Assembly: GCF_020532625.1 (NCBI RefSeq)
Contig: NZ_JAJAUY010000008.1
Span: 1 to 64,000 of the forward strand
Direction of reading: 5' to 3'
Origin: Streptomyces antimicrobicus
Lineage (GTDB): Bacteria; Actinomycetota; Actinomycetes; Streptomycetales; Streptomycetaceae
DNA length: 64,000 nt
This document shows positions 1 through 9,074 of this stretch, piece by piece. The position numbers and the translations under genes are program-made. Within the stretch, counting starts at the first letter, position 1, and every line of letters begins with the position of its first letter. The notes below the pieces were generated by a model. That model saw only the letters and a program-made list of their open reading frames with translations, made no database searches and was not told the origin of the DNA.

Positions 1-1223
1 GGGCGCACGGCCAGTGCGGTGCCCGGGGTCGGGGCGGGCGGGTCCGCGGGGGCCAGCAGGCCCAGTTCGCCGGCCACGGTCCACAGGGCCGTCTTCACCG
101 TGGAGCGGTTGTCCAGGTCCTGGAGGCGGCCGGCGTCGATCACCGGCTGGATCTCCTTGAAGGCCGCCGGGACCGGCGTGCGCAGGGCACGGGTCCTGGT
201 GATCTTCTCGATCAGGGCGGGGTCGATCTCCGTGTGCCTGGTCCAGCGGTTGACCACCGTCACCGTGTCCTCGGCCTTGCGCACGTGCAGCCGCTCCCAC
301 ATCCGGACCGTGCGCCGGGCGGCCCGTACGGCGACCACGTCCGGCGTGGTGAGCAGGACGGCCACGTCCGCCATCTCCACGGCCGCCGCGTTCGCGCCGG
401 TCAGCTGGGTGCCGCAGTCGATGACCACCACCTCGTACCGGCCGCGCAGCGCCGTCACGACGGTGCGCGCGGCCCGCTCGTCGACCTCCTCGCCGCGTTC
501 GCCGTCGGCCGGCGCCAGCAGCAGCGCCACGCCGGTGCCGTGCTCGAAGACGGCGTCGGCGAGCACCCGCCCCGAGATGTCCTGGATGCCGGCGAGGTCG
601 GCGACCGAACGGCGGAACTGCACGTCCAGGTAGGAGCCCACGTCCCCGGCCTGGAGGTCCATGTCGACCAGGGCGGTCCGCCGTCCGGCCGCCGCCGCGG
701 CGAGCGCGAACTGGACGGCGGCGAAGGTCGCGCCGACCCCGCCCTTGGCCCCGGTCACCGTCACCACGGTGCCGCCCGGCCCGGCCGGCAGTTCCCCGGC
801 CCGGCCGCCGCCGAGGTGGCGCCGTACGCCGACGGCCCACTGGGCGGCGGCCTGGACCCGCGCGGCCAGTTCGTCCTGGGCGAGGGGCAGGCCGACCAGG
901 CCGCGGGCGCCGGAGTCCATGGCCGCGGCGAACAGCTGCGGCCCGGCGTCGGAGGTGACCAGGACGACCCCCACCGCCGGGAAGCGCAGCGCGACCTCCC
1001 GGATCAGGTCGAGGGCGGGCACCGGGCCGATCCGCTCGTGGACGAGCACGACCTCGGGCAGTTCGTCGAGGGACTGCGCGGCGAGTCGGCCGAGGGTGTC
1101 GAGGAGGGTGGTGGAGTCCGGGACGGCGGCGGCCGGTTCGGCGGCCGGGAGCCGGCCGAGCAAGGCGGCGAGGGCGCGGGCGGCGTCCGGGTCGCCGGTG
1201 GCGGGGAGGATTCGGGTGGTCAT
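1..1223 (-). CDS. CpaE/TadZ-like pilus assembly ATPase (C-terminus beyond window)
   Basis: Partial gene reading out of the left edge; 407 codons are visible from an ATG at 1223. An N-terminal receiver-like segment of about 130 residues is followed by a MinD/ParA-type ATPase domain whose deviant Walker A is GAKGGVGAT at residues 158-166. Later come the usual DMDLQAGD and VIDCG segments. Known CpaE/TadZ proteins place the Tad (Flp) pilus machine in the cell. The receiver-like part lacks an obvious phospho-acceptor pocket, as is usual for TadZ. It lies 7 bases after the cpaB-like gene on the same strand, so it is probably co-transcribed. CpaF, TadB and TadC would be expected to the left of the window. 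Confidence 0.88.
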   Translation of the reverse strand, partial: MTTRILPATGDPDAARALAALLGRLPAAEPAAAVPDSTTLLDTLGRLAAQSLDELPEVVLVHERIGPVPALDLIREVALRFPAVGVVLVTSDAGPQLFAAAMDSGARGLVGLPLAQDELAARVQAAAQWAVGVRRHLGGGRAGELPAGPGGTVVTVTGAKGGVGATFAAVQFALAAAAAGRRTALVDMDLQAGDVGSYLDVQFRRSVADLAGIQDISGRVLADAVFEHGTGVALLLAPADGERGEEVDERAARTVVTALRGRYEVVVIDCGTQLTGANAAAVEMADVAVLLTTPDVVAVRAARRTVRMWERLHVRKAEDTVTVVNRWTRHTEIDPALIEKITRTRALRTPVPAAFKEIQPVIDAGRLQDLDNRSTVKTALWTVAGELGLLAPADPPAPTPGTALAVR

Positions 1224-1230
1224 CCGGGCC

Positions 1231-1938
1231 TCACTTGTCCCCGTCGAGGGTGTACGTGCGGTCGCCGGGCGCGGGCTGCTGCCCTTCGCCGCCGGGGGCG
1301 ACCAGGGCCAGCCGGACGTGCTCGGCGAAGGACTCGGCGTAGGCGACCCGCTGGGTGTCCTTGGTGTTGAGGGCGAACGTGATCGGGACGGCCTCCTGCG
1401 GGCCCTTGCGGTCGCCGCCGGTCTTCTCCACGGGGGTGAGCGCGCCGACCGCGATGACCCGGGCGTTGGCCACGATGATCACCGAGCGGTCGGGGTCGGT
1501 CTCCCGGGCGCCGTTGAAGGTGGCGAGGATGTTGACGCGGTCGCCGGAGCGGATCTTGCCGGCGACCCCTGTGGCGGCGTCGATCATGATGGCGATCTCC
1601 TGCTCGCCGGGCTGGAGCTTGGGCCGGTCCACGAGCATGTCGCTCTGCAGCAGCGTGCCCTTGGTCAGCTGGACCACGGTGATCTTGTCGCGCAGCGCGT
1701 CGAGGTCGGTGACGGCCGTCTCCGGCAGCCAGCGCCGGGGGATGCGGACCTCCTCGAAGTGCCCGGGGTTCAGCGGGGTGTACGGCGCTATGCCGCTCTT
1801 GACCTCGTACGCGACGACTTCCGGGCCGACCTTGGCGTTGACGTCGCCGATGACCGACAGGACTCCGGCGAACGCCGCCAGGGCGCACAGGACCGACAGG
1901 AGGAGCAGGATGACGCCGCGGCGCTGGCGTGGGTTCAT
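1231..1938 (-). CDS. CpaB/RcpC-like Flp pilus assembly protein with SAF domain
   Basis: Encodes 235 residues. A short basic start (MNPRQRR) leads into one membrane segment at about residues 8-30. A SAF-type domain with the conserved GDRVNI segment follows, as in CpaB/RcpC proteins of Tad pilus loci. These proteins are anchored in the cytoplasmic membrane and project outward. The gene sits between a conserved zinc-ribbon protein and a CpaE-like ATPase on the same strand with short gaps, which fits a Tad operon transcribed leftwards. In Gram-positive bacteria there is no outer-membrane secretin for CpaB to serve, so its exact role here is inferred. Confidence 0.82.
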   Translation of the reverse strand: MNPRQRRGVILLLLSVLCALAAFAGVLSVIGDVNAKVGPEVVAYEVKSGIAPYTPLNPGHFEEVRIPRRWLPETAVTDLDALRDKITVVQLTKGTLLQSDMLVDRPKLQPGEQEIAIMIDAATGVAGKIRSGDRVNILATFNGARETDPDRSVIIVANARVIAVGALTPVEKTGGDRKGPQEAVPITFALNTKDTQRVAYAESFAEHVRLALVAPGGEGQQPAPGDRTYTLDGDK

Positions 1939-1977
1939 GGGCCGGACTACCTCGTCGTTCGTCGTTCGGTCGGGCGG

Positions 1978-2853
1978 TCAGGATCTGGCGGCGGGGCGCG
2001 GGGCGGTGGTGGCCGCGGCCGCCCCGGGGACCAGCGGCGCGGCGCAGAAGCCGCAGCGGTCGCCGATGAGTTCCAGGCCGCACCAGCGGCAGGGCTCCCG
2101 GCGCACCGAGGCGACCAGTTGGTAGAGGACGGCGGTGTCGGGGATGGCCGCGGTGAACTCGACCAGCTTGGGCGTGGCCCACCAGGCGGGCGAGTCGGCC
2201 GGCAGCGGGTTCTCCAGCACGCCCTGCACCTGCCAGGCGGCGGCGAGTTCGCCGGTCACCCAGTCCGGGGCGAGCTGGCCGCGGGCGAAGACCAGGTGGG
2301 TGGCGAAGCCGGGACCGGGCGGCGGCGCGAAGCCGGGCGTGCCGAGCCGGGCGAGCCGCGGGGCGGGATGGGCCATGACGGCGAACTGGGCGCCCGGGGC
2401 CCAGGACTTGGCGTGCGCCTTGAGGCCCACCGGGATCCGGTCGAGCCGGGACACCGAGCCCAGCAGCGCTCCGGCGTGGAGGTAGTGGGTGAGCAGCCGG
2501 GCGGCGGAGGCGATCACTCCGGGGCTGAAGTCGCAGGCGGTCAGCTGGCGTAACTGCCGGACGAGCAGCGCGGTCGCCAGGGGCGGCAGGTCGGTGTCCA
2601 GCAGGGCGATCCGGTCGCTCTCCAGGATCGCCCGTACGGTGTGCAGCCGGCGCCGCGTCGGCGCCGGCAGCCAGCTCGGTACGACGGCCACCACGTGCCC
2701 GTACCGCTCGACCAGGGAGCCGAGTTCGGCGAGCGAGCCCGCCAGGTCGACCTGGTCGGGCCCGGCGAGCACCTCGGCCGGCGGGGTGTGCCGGTCCGGG
2801 GCGGGCAGCGCCAGATCGGCGCTGGTGACAGCAATGGCGGTCGGCACGCGCAT
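1978..2853 (-). CDS. Conserved protein with C-terminal zinc ribbon, first gene of the Tad-type operon
   Basis: Encodes 291 residues from an ATG at 2853 that has a GGGG-type ribosome site just upstream. The frame stays open further upstream, but that part reads as a low-quality Arg-rich peptide. No catalytic motif was recognised. The C-terminus carries two CxxC pairs (CRWCG and CGFC, about 11 residues apart), a likely zinc ribbon, followed by an Ala/Pro tail. It precedes the cpaB-like gene on the same strand with about 40 bases between them. I infer a cytoplasmic accessory role in pilus assembly from position only; the function is unknown. Confidence 0.7.
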   Translation of the reverse strand: MRVPTAIAVTSADLALPAPDRHTPPAEVLAGPDQVDLAGSLAELGSLVERYGHVVAVVPSWLPAPTRRRLHTVRAILESDRIALLDTDLPPLATALLVRQLRQLTACDFSPGVIASAARLLTHYLHAGALLGSVSRLDRIPVGLKAHAKSWAPGAQFAVMAHPAPRLARLGTPGFAPPPGPGFATHLVFARGQLAPDWVTGELAAAWQVQGVLENPLPADSPAWWATPKLVEFTAAIPDTAVLYQLVASVRREPCRWCGLELIGDRCGFCAAPLVPGAAAATTAPRPAARS

Positions 2854-3143
2854 CCCCCCGTTCACCCCGTCCCCACCGGTGCGCGGCGGCCGACTCCTCC
2901 GGCGGCCGCCGGACGAGGCCCCCTGGCCGTCGCGCACGCGTACGCGAAGCGCGCGTACGCATATGCTGCGCGACCGCAAACGTACGGCCCCGCTTCCGTC
3001 ATGCCCCAGCACCATATCCGCGTCATCCCTGGCAGGGCAGGCTCTTGCCGATTCCGGTCCGCGCACGGTCGATCACAGGTGGCGAAAAACCGGGACAACA
3101 AGGAACCGCCGAGCGGGCCTTTCCAGCCACATTGCAAAGACCC
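2854..3143. other. Intergenic region upstream of the divergent Tad operon and chitinase gene
   Basis: No convincing gene was found. Several open frames cross it but all look like random GC-rich frames. It should hold the leftward promoter for the zinc-ribbon gene. The bases near 2936-2970 are rich in cgcgtacg repeats (cgcgtacgcgaagcgcgcgt), which could form an operator or hairpin. Confidence 0.5.
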
Positions 3144-3172
3144 TTGACAGGAGGATTGGTCTGGACCAACTT
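3144..3172 (+). promoter_or_regulatory. Chitinase promoter with overlapping DasR-type dre site
   Basis: A consensus TTGACA (-35) lies at 3144-3149 and a weak CAACTT (-10) at 3167-3172, spaced 17 bases. Between and across them is TTGGTCTGGACCAA, with perfect 6-base arms around TG. The wider site at 3155-3170 closely follows the known dre consensus (A G/C TGGTCTAGACCA G/C T) bound by the GlcNAc-responsive repressor DasR in streptomycetes. Binding here would block RNA polymerase, so repression relieved by amino-sugar metabolites is expected. Confidence 0.8.
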
Positions 3173-3245
3173 GGGCCCGGGGTCCCCCACATCACCTCCC
3201 ACCTTCCCCAACTCCCCACCCCTCACTCCCCCCACGGAGCCTCAC

Positions 3246-4940
3246 GTGAACCGCATACGCTCCCTCGCCCTGCTCGGGGCCGCCACCTTGACCGCAGCGG
3301 GCCTGTCGGCGCTGGCCACCGGCACCGCCCGGGCCGCGGACGTCAACGTCGCCCGCAACCCCGGCTTCGAGTCGGGCCTGGCGAACTGGAGTTGCAGCGC
3401 CGCCAGCGGCACGGCCGTCAGCAGTCCGGTGCACACCGGGGCCGCCGCCCTCAAGGCGACCCCGGCCGGTTCGGACAACGCGCGATGCAGCCAGACCGTC
3501 ACGGTCAAGCCGAACTCCACGTACACCCTCAGCGCCCAGGTGCAGGGCTCGTACGTCCACCTCGGCGCGAGCGGGACCGGCACCCAGGACGTCTCCACCT
3601 GGACCCCCGGCAGCGGCGGCGGCTGGCAGAAGCTGTCCACCACCTTCACCACCGGCCCCTCCACCACCCAGGTCACGGTCTACACCCACGGCTGGTACGG
3701 GCAGCCCGCCTACCACGTGGACGAGTTCAGCGTCTTCGGCCCGGACGGCGGGGGCGGCACCGACCCGGGGCCGTCCGTCCCGGGCGCGGTGAGCGGACTC
3801 ACCGTTTCCGGCCAGTCCGACACCGCGCTCACCCTCACGTGGAACGCGGTCGGCGGAGCGAGCGGCTACCACGTCCACCGGGACGGCGTACGCGTCGCCA
3901 CGGTGACCTCGACGAGCCGGAACGTGACCGGGCTGACCCCCGCGACCTCGTACTCCTTCCAGGTGAGCGCCTACAACCAGGCGGGGGAAGGGCCCCTGTC
4001 GGCCCCCGTGACCGGTACGACCACCGGGGGCGGCGGGAACCCGGGCAACCCGTCCGTGCCCAAGCACGCCCTGACGGGCTACTGGCAGAACTTCGACAAC
4101 GGCGCCACGGTCCAGCGCCTGTCCGACGTCCCGTCCCAGTACGACATCGTCGCCGTCGCCTTCGCCGACGCCACCGCCACGCCCGGCGCCATCACCTTCA
4201 ACCTGGACTCCGCCGGGCTCGGCGGCTACACGGTCGCCCAGTTCAAGGCGGACATCGCCGCGAAGAAGGCGGCCGGCAAGTCGGTCGTGCTCTCGATCGG
4301 CGGCGAACGCGGGACGGTCACGGTCGACGACGCGGCCTCGGCGACCCGCCTGGCGGACTCGGCGTACGCCCTGATGCAGGAGTACGGCTTCAACGGGATC
4401 GACATCGACCTGGAGAACGGCCTGAACGCCACCTGGATGACCCAGGCCCTGCGCGCCCTGTCCGCCAAGGCCGGGCCCTCGCTCGTCCTCACCATGGCCC
4501 CGCAGACCATCGACATGCAGTCGCCCTCGAACGCCTACTTCCGGACGGCGCTGAACGTCAAGGACATCCTGACCGTCGTCAACATGCAGTACTACAACAG
4601 CGGCTCGATGCTCGGCTGCGACGGCAAGGTCTACTCCCAGGGCTCGGTCGACTTCCTCACCGCCCTGGCCTGCATCCAGCTGGAGGGCGGCCTCGACCCG
4701 TCCCAGGTGGGCCTCGGCGTGCCGGCCTCGCCCAGCGGCGCGGGCAGCGGCTACGTCTCCCCGACCGTGGTGAACAACGCCCTGGACTGCCTGACCCGGG
4801 GCACCGGCTGCGGCTCGTTCAAGCCGTCGAAGACCTACCCGGGGCTGCGCGGCGCGATGACCTGGTCGACCAATTGGGACGCCAAGGCGGGGAACGCGTG
4901 GTCGAACGCGGTGGGTCCCAAGGTCCACGGGCTGCCCTAG
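3246..4940 (+). CDS. Secreted GH18 chitinase with N-terminal CBM and FnIII domains
   Basis: Starts at a GTG preceded by ggag; 564 residues. Residues 1-31 form a signal peptide ending ...GTARA. Residues about 32-165 are a jelly-roll carbohydrate-binding module beginning with NPGFE. Residues about 175-262 are a fibronectin type III domain, and about 275-560 are the GH18 barrel. The catalytic motif reads FNGIDIDLE with the acid Glu390 and assisting Asp386 and Asp388; the usual DG is NG here. It hydrolyses chitin outside the cell. The dre-type operator on its promoter links it to amino-sugar sensing. The downstream peptidase gene on the same strand has its own gap of 109 bases. Confidence 0.93.
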   Translation: MNRIRSLALLGAATLTAAGLSALATGTARAADVNVARNPGFESGLANWSCSAASGTAVSSPVHTGAAALKATPAGSDNARCSQTVTVKPNSTYTLSAQVQGSYVHLGASGTGTQDVSTWTPGSGGGWQKLSTTFTTGPSTTQVTVYTHGWYGQPAYHVDEFSVFGPDGGGGTDPGPSVPGAVSGLTVSGQSDTALTLTWNAVGGASGYHVHRDGVRVATVTSTSRNVTGLTPATSYSFQVSAYNQAGEGPLSAPVTGTTTGGGGNPGNPSVPKHALTGYWQNFDNGATVQRLSDVPSQYDIVAVAFADATATPGAITFNLDSAGLGGYTVAQFKADIAAKKAAGKSVVLSIGGERGTVTVDDAASATRLADSAYALMQEYGFNGIDIDLENGLNATWMTQALRALSAKAGPSLVLTMAPQTIDMQSPSNAYFRTALNVKDILTVVNMQYYNSGSMLGCDGKVYSQGSVDFLTALACIQLEGGLDPSQVGLGVPASPSGAGSGYVSPTVVNNALDCLTRGTGCGSFKPSKTYPGLRGAMTWSTNWDAKAGNAWSNAVGPKVHGLP

Positions 4941-5049
4941 GCGGTACGTGTGGGGGTGGCCGATATCGGCCTCTTGACCGGGTCATGTCAGAAGCGCACG
5001 CTGTGCGCGTCCGCACGGCTACCCCCACACTCCCCACCCAGGAGCTCGC

Positions 5050-6387
5050 ATGCGGCTACGCCCCCATCGGAGGTCCGCCACCGTGGCGGCCCTCCTCGCC
5101 CTCGCCCTCGGCGCACCGGCCTACGGGATGAGCGCGACGGCCTCGGTGCCACCCACCCCGTCCACCGCGACCCAGGACGAGCAGATCGTCCAGTACCGCA
5201 TCCACGGACCGTCCACCCCCGCCGACCGCACGGCACTGCTCGCCCTCGGCGTCAGCATCGACGAGATCGACGACCACACCGTCGTGGTCAGCGCCGACGC
5301 CCTGCAGGCCAAGAAGCTGCGGGCGCTCGGCCACGAGCTGGAGCCCCTGCCCGGCCCTCCGGACCGCTCGCTGCCCGGCGTCGCCGCGTCCCCGATGGAC
5401 TTCCCCTCGGCGGACTCCCGGTACCACAACTACGCCGAGATGTCCGCGGAGATCGACCAGCGGATCGCCCAGTACCCGAGCATCATGAGCAAGCGGGTGA
5501 TCGGCAAGTCGTACCAGGGCCGCGACCTCGTCGCCATCAAGATCAGTGACAACGTCGCCACCGACGAGAACGAGCCGGAGGTGCTCTTCACGCACCACCA
5601 GCACGCCCGCGAGCACCTGACCGTCGAGATGGCGCTCTACCTGCTCAAGGAGCTCGGCTCCAAGTACGGCAGCGAGAGCCGGGTCACCAACATGGTCAAC
5701 AGCCGGGAGATCTGGATCGTCCCGGACCTCAACCCGGACGGCGGCGAGTACGACATCGCCACCGGCTCCTACCGTTCCTGGCGCAAGAACCGGCAGCCCA
5801 ACTCCGGTTCCTCGTACGTGGGCACGGACCTCAACCGCAACTGGAACTACAAGTGGGGCTGCTGCGGCGGCTCCTCCGGCAGCAAGGGCTCCGAGACCTA
5901 CCGCGGTCCGGCCGCCGAGTCCGCGCCCGAGGTCAAGGCCGTCTCCGACTTCGTCCGCAGCCGGGTGGTCGGCGGCAAGCAGCAGATCAAGGCCGCGATC
6001 GACTTCCACACCTACAGCGAGCTGGTGCTCTGGCCGTACGGCTGGACGTACAACGACACCGCGCCGGGCCTGACCGCCGACGACCTCGCGGTGTACAAGA
6101 AGATCGGCCAGGGCATGGCCGCCAGCAACGGCTACACGCCCGAGCAGGCGAGCGACCTGTACATCACCGACGGCACGATCGACGACTGGCTGTGGGGCGA
6201 TCAGAAGATCTTCTCGTACACCTTCGAGATGTACCCCGAGAGCGGCGGGGGCGGCTTCTACCCGCCCGACGAGGTGATCGACCGGGAGACCGCGCGCAAC
6301 AAGGACGCGGTGCTCCAGCTCCTGGAGAACGCGGACTGCATGTACCGCTCCATCGGCAAGGAGGCGCAGTACTGCGCCACCACCTGA
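5050..6387 (+). CDS. Secreted M14-family zinc carboxypeptidase
   Basis: Encodes 445 residues from an ATG with GGAG upstream. A signal peptide spans about residues 1-26 and a propeptide-like region about 40-110. The M14 domain carries the zinc ligands His185 and Glu188 in HAREH, His320 in DFHTY and the general base Glu393 in TFEMYPE. The substrate-binding NRNWN segment is at about 262-266. The enzyme should remove C-terminal residues from extracellular peptides. It follows the chitinase on the same strand and probably serves nutrient scavenging. Paired cysteines (CC at 271-272) could form a disulfide. Confidence 0.92.
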   Translation: MRLRPHRRSATVAALLALALGAPAYGMSATASVPPTPSTATQDEQIVQYRIHGPSTPADRTALLALGVSIDEIDDHTVVVSADALQAKKLRALGHELEPLPGPPDRSLPGVAASPMDFPSADSRYHNYAEMSAEIDQRIAQYPSIMSKRVIGKSYQGRDLVAIKISDNVATDENEPEVLFTHHQHAREHLTVEMALYLLKELGSKYGSESRVTNMVNSREIWIVPDLNPDGGEYDIATGSYRSWRKNRQPNSGSSYVGTDLNRNWNYKWGCCGGSSGSKGSETYRGPAAESAPEVKAVSDFVRSRVVGGKQQIKAAIDFHTYSELVLWPYGWTYNDTAPGLTADDLAVYKKIGQGMAASNGYTPEQASDLYITDGTIDDWLWGDQKIFSYTFEMYPESGGGGFYPPDEVIDRETARNKDAVLQLLENADCMYRSIGKEAQYCATT

Positions 6388-6416
6388 CCGTCACCGCGGT
6401 CGTGTGACGGCCGCCG

Positions 6417-6443
6417 GGGGCGCCCACCGCCAGGGGGCGCCCC
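6417..6443. terminator. Hairpin between convergent carboxypeptidase and RidA genes
   Basis: GGGGCGCCC at 6417-6425 pairs with GGGCGCCCC at 6435-6443 around a 9-base loop. It sits between the two stop codons and can act in both directions. There is no U-tract, as is usual in streptomycetes. Confidence 0.55.
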
Positions 6444-6461
6444 TTCCGGCGCCGGCCGGGT

Positions 6462-6872
6462 TCAGTCCAGGACGGCGAGCGCGTCGATCTCGATCAGCAG
6501 GCCGGCGGGCAGGCCGACGTAGACGGTGGTCCGGGCCGCCGGGGCCGCCTTCAGGCCCTGCCCGGCGAAGTAGGCGTCGTAGATCTCGTTCATCTCGGCG
6601 AAGTGGCCGGTGTCGGTGAGGTACACGCGGAGCATCATCACGTCGTCCCAGCCGGCACCGCCCGCCTCCAGCACCGCGCGGACGTTCTCCAGGGTCTGCA
6701 GGGTCTGCTCGCGCAGGGTCGGGCCGGCGACGGCCGGGGGCCGGCCCGCCACCGCCGGGAGGAAGCCGACCTGGCCGGCGACCTGCAGGATGTTGCCCTT
6801 GCGCACCCCATGCGAGAACGCCGCCGGCGGGGTGGCGTGTCCGGCGGGGGTGATCGCGGTCTTCTCGCTCAC
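6462..6872 (-). CDS. RidA-family enamine/imine deaminase
   Basis: Encodes 136 residues from a GTG whose last bases overlap the TGA of the upstream IclR gene (GTGA), so translation is probably coupled. The family fold is clear: the VAGQVGF segment, then LENVRAVLEAGGAGWDDV and RTTVYVGLPAG, where the Arg is the family's substrate-carboxylate ligand. RidA proteins hydrolyse reactive enamines such as 2-aminoacrylate released by PLP-dependent dehydratases. The divergent neighbour is exactly such an enzyme, which supports a detoxifying role in the same pathway. Confidence 0.85.
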   Translation of the reverse strand: MSEKTAITPAGHATPPAAFSHGVRKGNILQVAGQVGFLPAVAGRPPAVAGPTLREQTLQTLENVRAVLEAGGAGWDDVMMLRVYLTDTGHFAEMNEIYDAYFAGQGLKAAPAARTTVYVGLPAGLLIEIDALAVLD

Positions 6873-7624
6873 GGTCCTTCTTCTCCTTCTCCCGAGTAGT
6901 CGCGTCCGACGGCCTCGGCGGTGCGCCGGACCAGCGGCAGCAGTTCCAGCAGTTCCTCGCCCGTGACCACCGCGGCCGGGGCGGACACCGACAGCGCCGC
7001 GACCACCCGCCCGTCGGGGCCCCGGACGGGCGCCCCCACGCAGTTGACGGACTCCTCGTGGCCGCCGAGGTCGGCGGCCCAGCCCTGGGCGCGCACCAGC
7101 TCCAGCTCGCGCAGGAAGGCCTCGGCGTCCGGCGTGGAGCGGGCGGTCCAGCGGGGGTAGTCGATCCGCGCCGCCAGCGCCCGGCGTTCGGCCTCGGGCA
7201 GGTCGGCGAGGAGCACCTTGGCCACGGCGGCGACGGTGAGCGGGACGGGCCTGCCGATCCGGGAGTACAGGCGCACCGGGTAGCGGCTGTCGACCTTGTC
7301 CACGTAGACGACCTCGTCGTCCTGGTGGAGGGCCAGGTGCACGGTGTGGCCGGTGGCGCGGGCCAGGTCGCGCAGGTACGGCTGCGCGACCTCCTTGACG
7401 TCGAGGTTCTCCACGGCCTCGGCGGCCAGCGCGAACAGCCGGGCGCCGAGCCGGTAGCGGCCGTCCGGCTGCCGGTGGACGTAGCCGTGCGCGTGCAGGG
7501 TGCGCAGCAGCCGCAGGGCGGTGCTCTTGTGCACCGCCAGCGCGTCCGCGACCTCGCCGAGGCCGGCGGGTCCGCGCGCGAGCAGCGGCAGCACGGCGAG
7601 CGCGCGGTCCACCGACTGGCTCAC
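6869..7624 (-). CDS. IclR-family transcriptional regulator of the D-amino-acid module
   Basis: Encodes 251 residues from a GTG with a GAGGGGAG ribosome site. The N-terminus (SQSVDRALAVL) opens a winged helix-turn-helix over about residues 1-65. The IclR effector-binding domain follows to about 245, with the typical VYVDKVDS and ESVNCVGAPV segments. It is divergent from the dehydratase-like gene, and the 121-base gap contains GCAACG/CGTTGC inverted repeats that are likely operators. I infer that it controls both its own operon with ridA and the divergent catabolic genes. The effector is unknown and may be a D-amino acid or a keto acid. Confidence 0.88.
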   Translation of the reverse strand: MSQSVDRALAVLPLLARGPAGLGEVADALAVHKSTALRLLRTLHAHGYVHRQPDGRYRLGARLFALAAEAVENLDVKEVAQPYLRDLARATGHTVHLALHQDDEVVYVDKVDSRYPVRLYSRIGRPVPLTVAAVAKVLLADLPEAERRALAARIDYPRWTARSTPDAEAFLRELELVRAQGWAADLGGHEESVNCVGAPVRGPDGRVVAALSVSAPAAVVTGEELLELLPLVRRTAEAVGRDYSGEGEEGP

Positions 7625-7701
7625 GGCGCTCCCCTCGTGCGGGCCCGGGCGACGGCGTTGACCCGCCGTCACCGCGGATGTTAGACAGCAGGGGCACCAT
7701 C

Positions 7702-7728
7702 CGCAACGGACGTTGCACACTGCGCAAC
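7702..7728. promoter_or_regulatory. Likely IclR operator in the divergent intergenic region
   Basis: GCAACGGACGTTGC at 7703-7716 is a palindrome with perfect 6-base arms. It overlaps a second inverted pair, GTTGC at 7712-7716 and GCAAC at 7724-7728. IclR-family sites often have this TTGC...GCAA form. The cluster ends 17 bases before the ATG at 7746 and overlaps where a rightward transcript would start. Confidence 0.65.
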
Positions 7729-7745
7729 GCACCTGGAGGCACGTC

Positions 7746-9032
7746 ATGGCCAGCGAAGCAGTCCGGCGACTCGCCGAGGAACCGCTCGACCACCGCTTCA
7801 AGGGCCTGCCCCCGGACGCCGAGGCCGCGGGCCTGACCGTCGGCGCGCTGGCCGCCGAGCGCCGCGACCTGTTCACCGGCGGGTTCACCACCCCGGTGCT
7901 GACCCTGGACGCGGAGGCGCTGGAGCACAACCTCGCGGCCCTCGGCGCGTACTGCGCCCGGCACGGCCTGGCCTTCGCCCCGCACGGCAAGACCTGCATG
8001 GCCCCGCAGCTCTTCGAGCGCCAGCTCGACCACGGCGCCTGGGGCATCACCGTCGCCATGCCCCACCAGGCACGGGTATGCCGGGCCTTCGGGATCCGGC
8101 GGATCTTCCTCGCCAACGAGCTCGTGGACGCGCCCGCGCTGGCCTGGGTCGCCCGCGAGCTGCTGGCCGACCCGGACTTCCGCTTCGTCTGCTACGTCGA
8201 CTCCGTGCGCGGGGTCGAGCTGATGGACGCGGCCCTGGCGGGCCTGGGCGCGACCGTGGACGTGGTCCTGGAGCTGGGCGCCGGCGCGGAGGGGCGGACG
8301 GGCATCCGCACCGACGCCGAGTGCCGGGCGGTGGCGGACGCCGTCGCCGCGGCCCCCACCCTGCGCCTGGTCGGCGTCGCCGGCTACGAGGCCACCATGC
8401 CCGGGGCCGACGCCGGGACCGTCCGGGCCTGGCTGGAGCGGCTGGTGGCGCTCGCCGCCGAGCTGGACAAGGACGGCCGCTTCGCCGGGACCGCACTGGA
8501 CGAGATCGTGGTCAGCGCGGGCGGCAGCGAGTGGTTCGACGCCGTCGCGGAGGTCTTCGCCGGCATCCCGCAGCTGTCGCTGCCGGTCCTGCCGCTGCTG
8601 CGCTCGGGCGCGTACGTCTCCCACGACCACGGCTGGTACTCGGGCCTGACCCCGTTCAACCGCGTCCCGCAGGAGGGCGGTCTGCTGCCCGCCTTCCGGC
8701 TGTGGACCCAGGTGGTCTCCCGGCCCACCCCCGGCCAGGCCTTCGTCAACGCCGGCAAGCGCGACATCGCCTACGACCTGGGCCTGCCGCAGGTGCTCCG
8801 CGTGCGCGGCGCCCGCGACGGCGTCGAGCGGCCCGCCTCCGGGATCCGGGTGGCCAAGCTGTCCGACCAGCACGCCTGGTTGGAGACGGACGCCGACGCC
8901 ACCGCCCTGGAGGTCGGGGACTGGATCGCGCTCGGGATGGCCCACCCGTGCACCATCTTCGAGAAGTGGCCGCTGATCCCGGTCGTCGACGCCGACGGCA
9001 CGGTCGGCGACCTCGTGCGCACCTTCTTCTGA
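7746..9032 (+). CDS. D-serine dehydratase/D-threonine aldolase-like PLP enzyme (amino acid deaminase)
   Basis: Encodes 428 residues from an ATG with a strong GGAGG 6 bases upstream. The N-terminal alanine-racemase-type barrel holds the PLP lysine at Lys82 (APHGKTC). The C-terminal beta domain carries the HPC motif, His400 and Cys402. In eukaryotic-type D-serine dehydratase these positions bind zinc near PLP. The likely reaction is metal- and PLP-dependent deamination of D-serine or a similar D-amino acid through an enamine. The RidA gene on the other side of the shared promoter region and the downstream D-aminoacylase fit this pathway. D-threonine aldolase activity is an alternative. Confidence 0.83.
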   Translation: MASEAVRRLAEEPLDHRFKGLPPDAEAAGLTVGALAAERRDLFTGGFTTPVLTLDAEALEHNLAALGAYCARHGLAFAPHGKTCMAPQLFERQLDHGAWGITVAMPHQARVCRAFGIRRIFLANELVDAPALAWVARELLADPDFRFVCYVDSVRGVELMDAALAGLGATVDVVLELGAGAEGRTGIRTDAECRAVADAVAAAPTLRLVGVAGYEATMPGADAGTVRAWLERLVALAAELDKDGRFAGTALDEIVVSAGGSEWFDAVAEVFAGIPQLSLPVLPLLRSGAYVSHDHGWYSGLTPFNRVPQEGGLLPAFRLWTQVVSRPTPGQAFVNAGKRDIAYDLGLPQVLRVRGARDGVERPASGIRVAKLSDQHAWLETDADATALEVGDWIALGMAHPCTIFEKWPLIPVVDADGTVGDLVRTFF

Positions 9033-9074
9033 CCGTTCCGACCGGTACGACGCCTTCGGCGGGCGGGGGGAGCC

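Noticed and set aside
3045..3245. N-terminal extension of the chitinase to 3045
   Set aside because: It would place the promoter and operator inside the gene and put 67 odd residues before a normal signal peptide starting at 3246.
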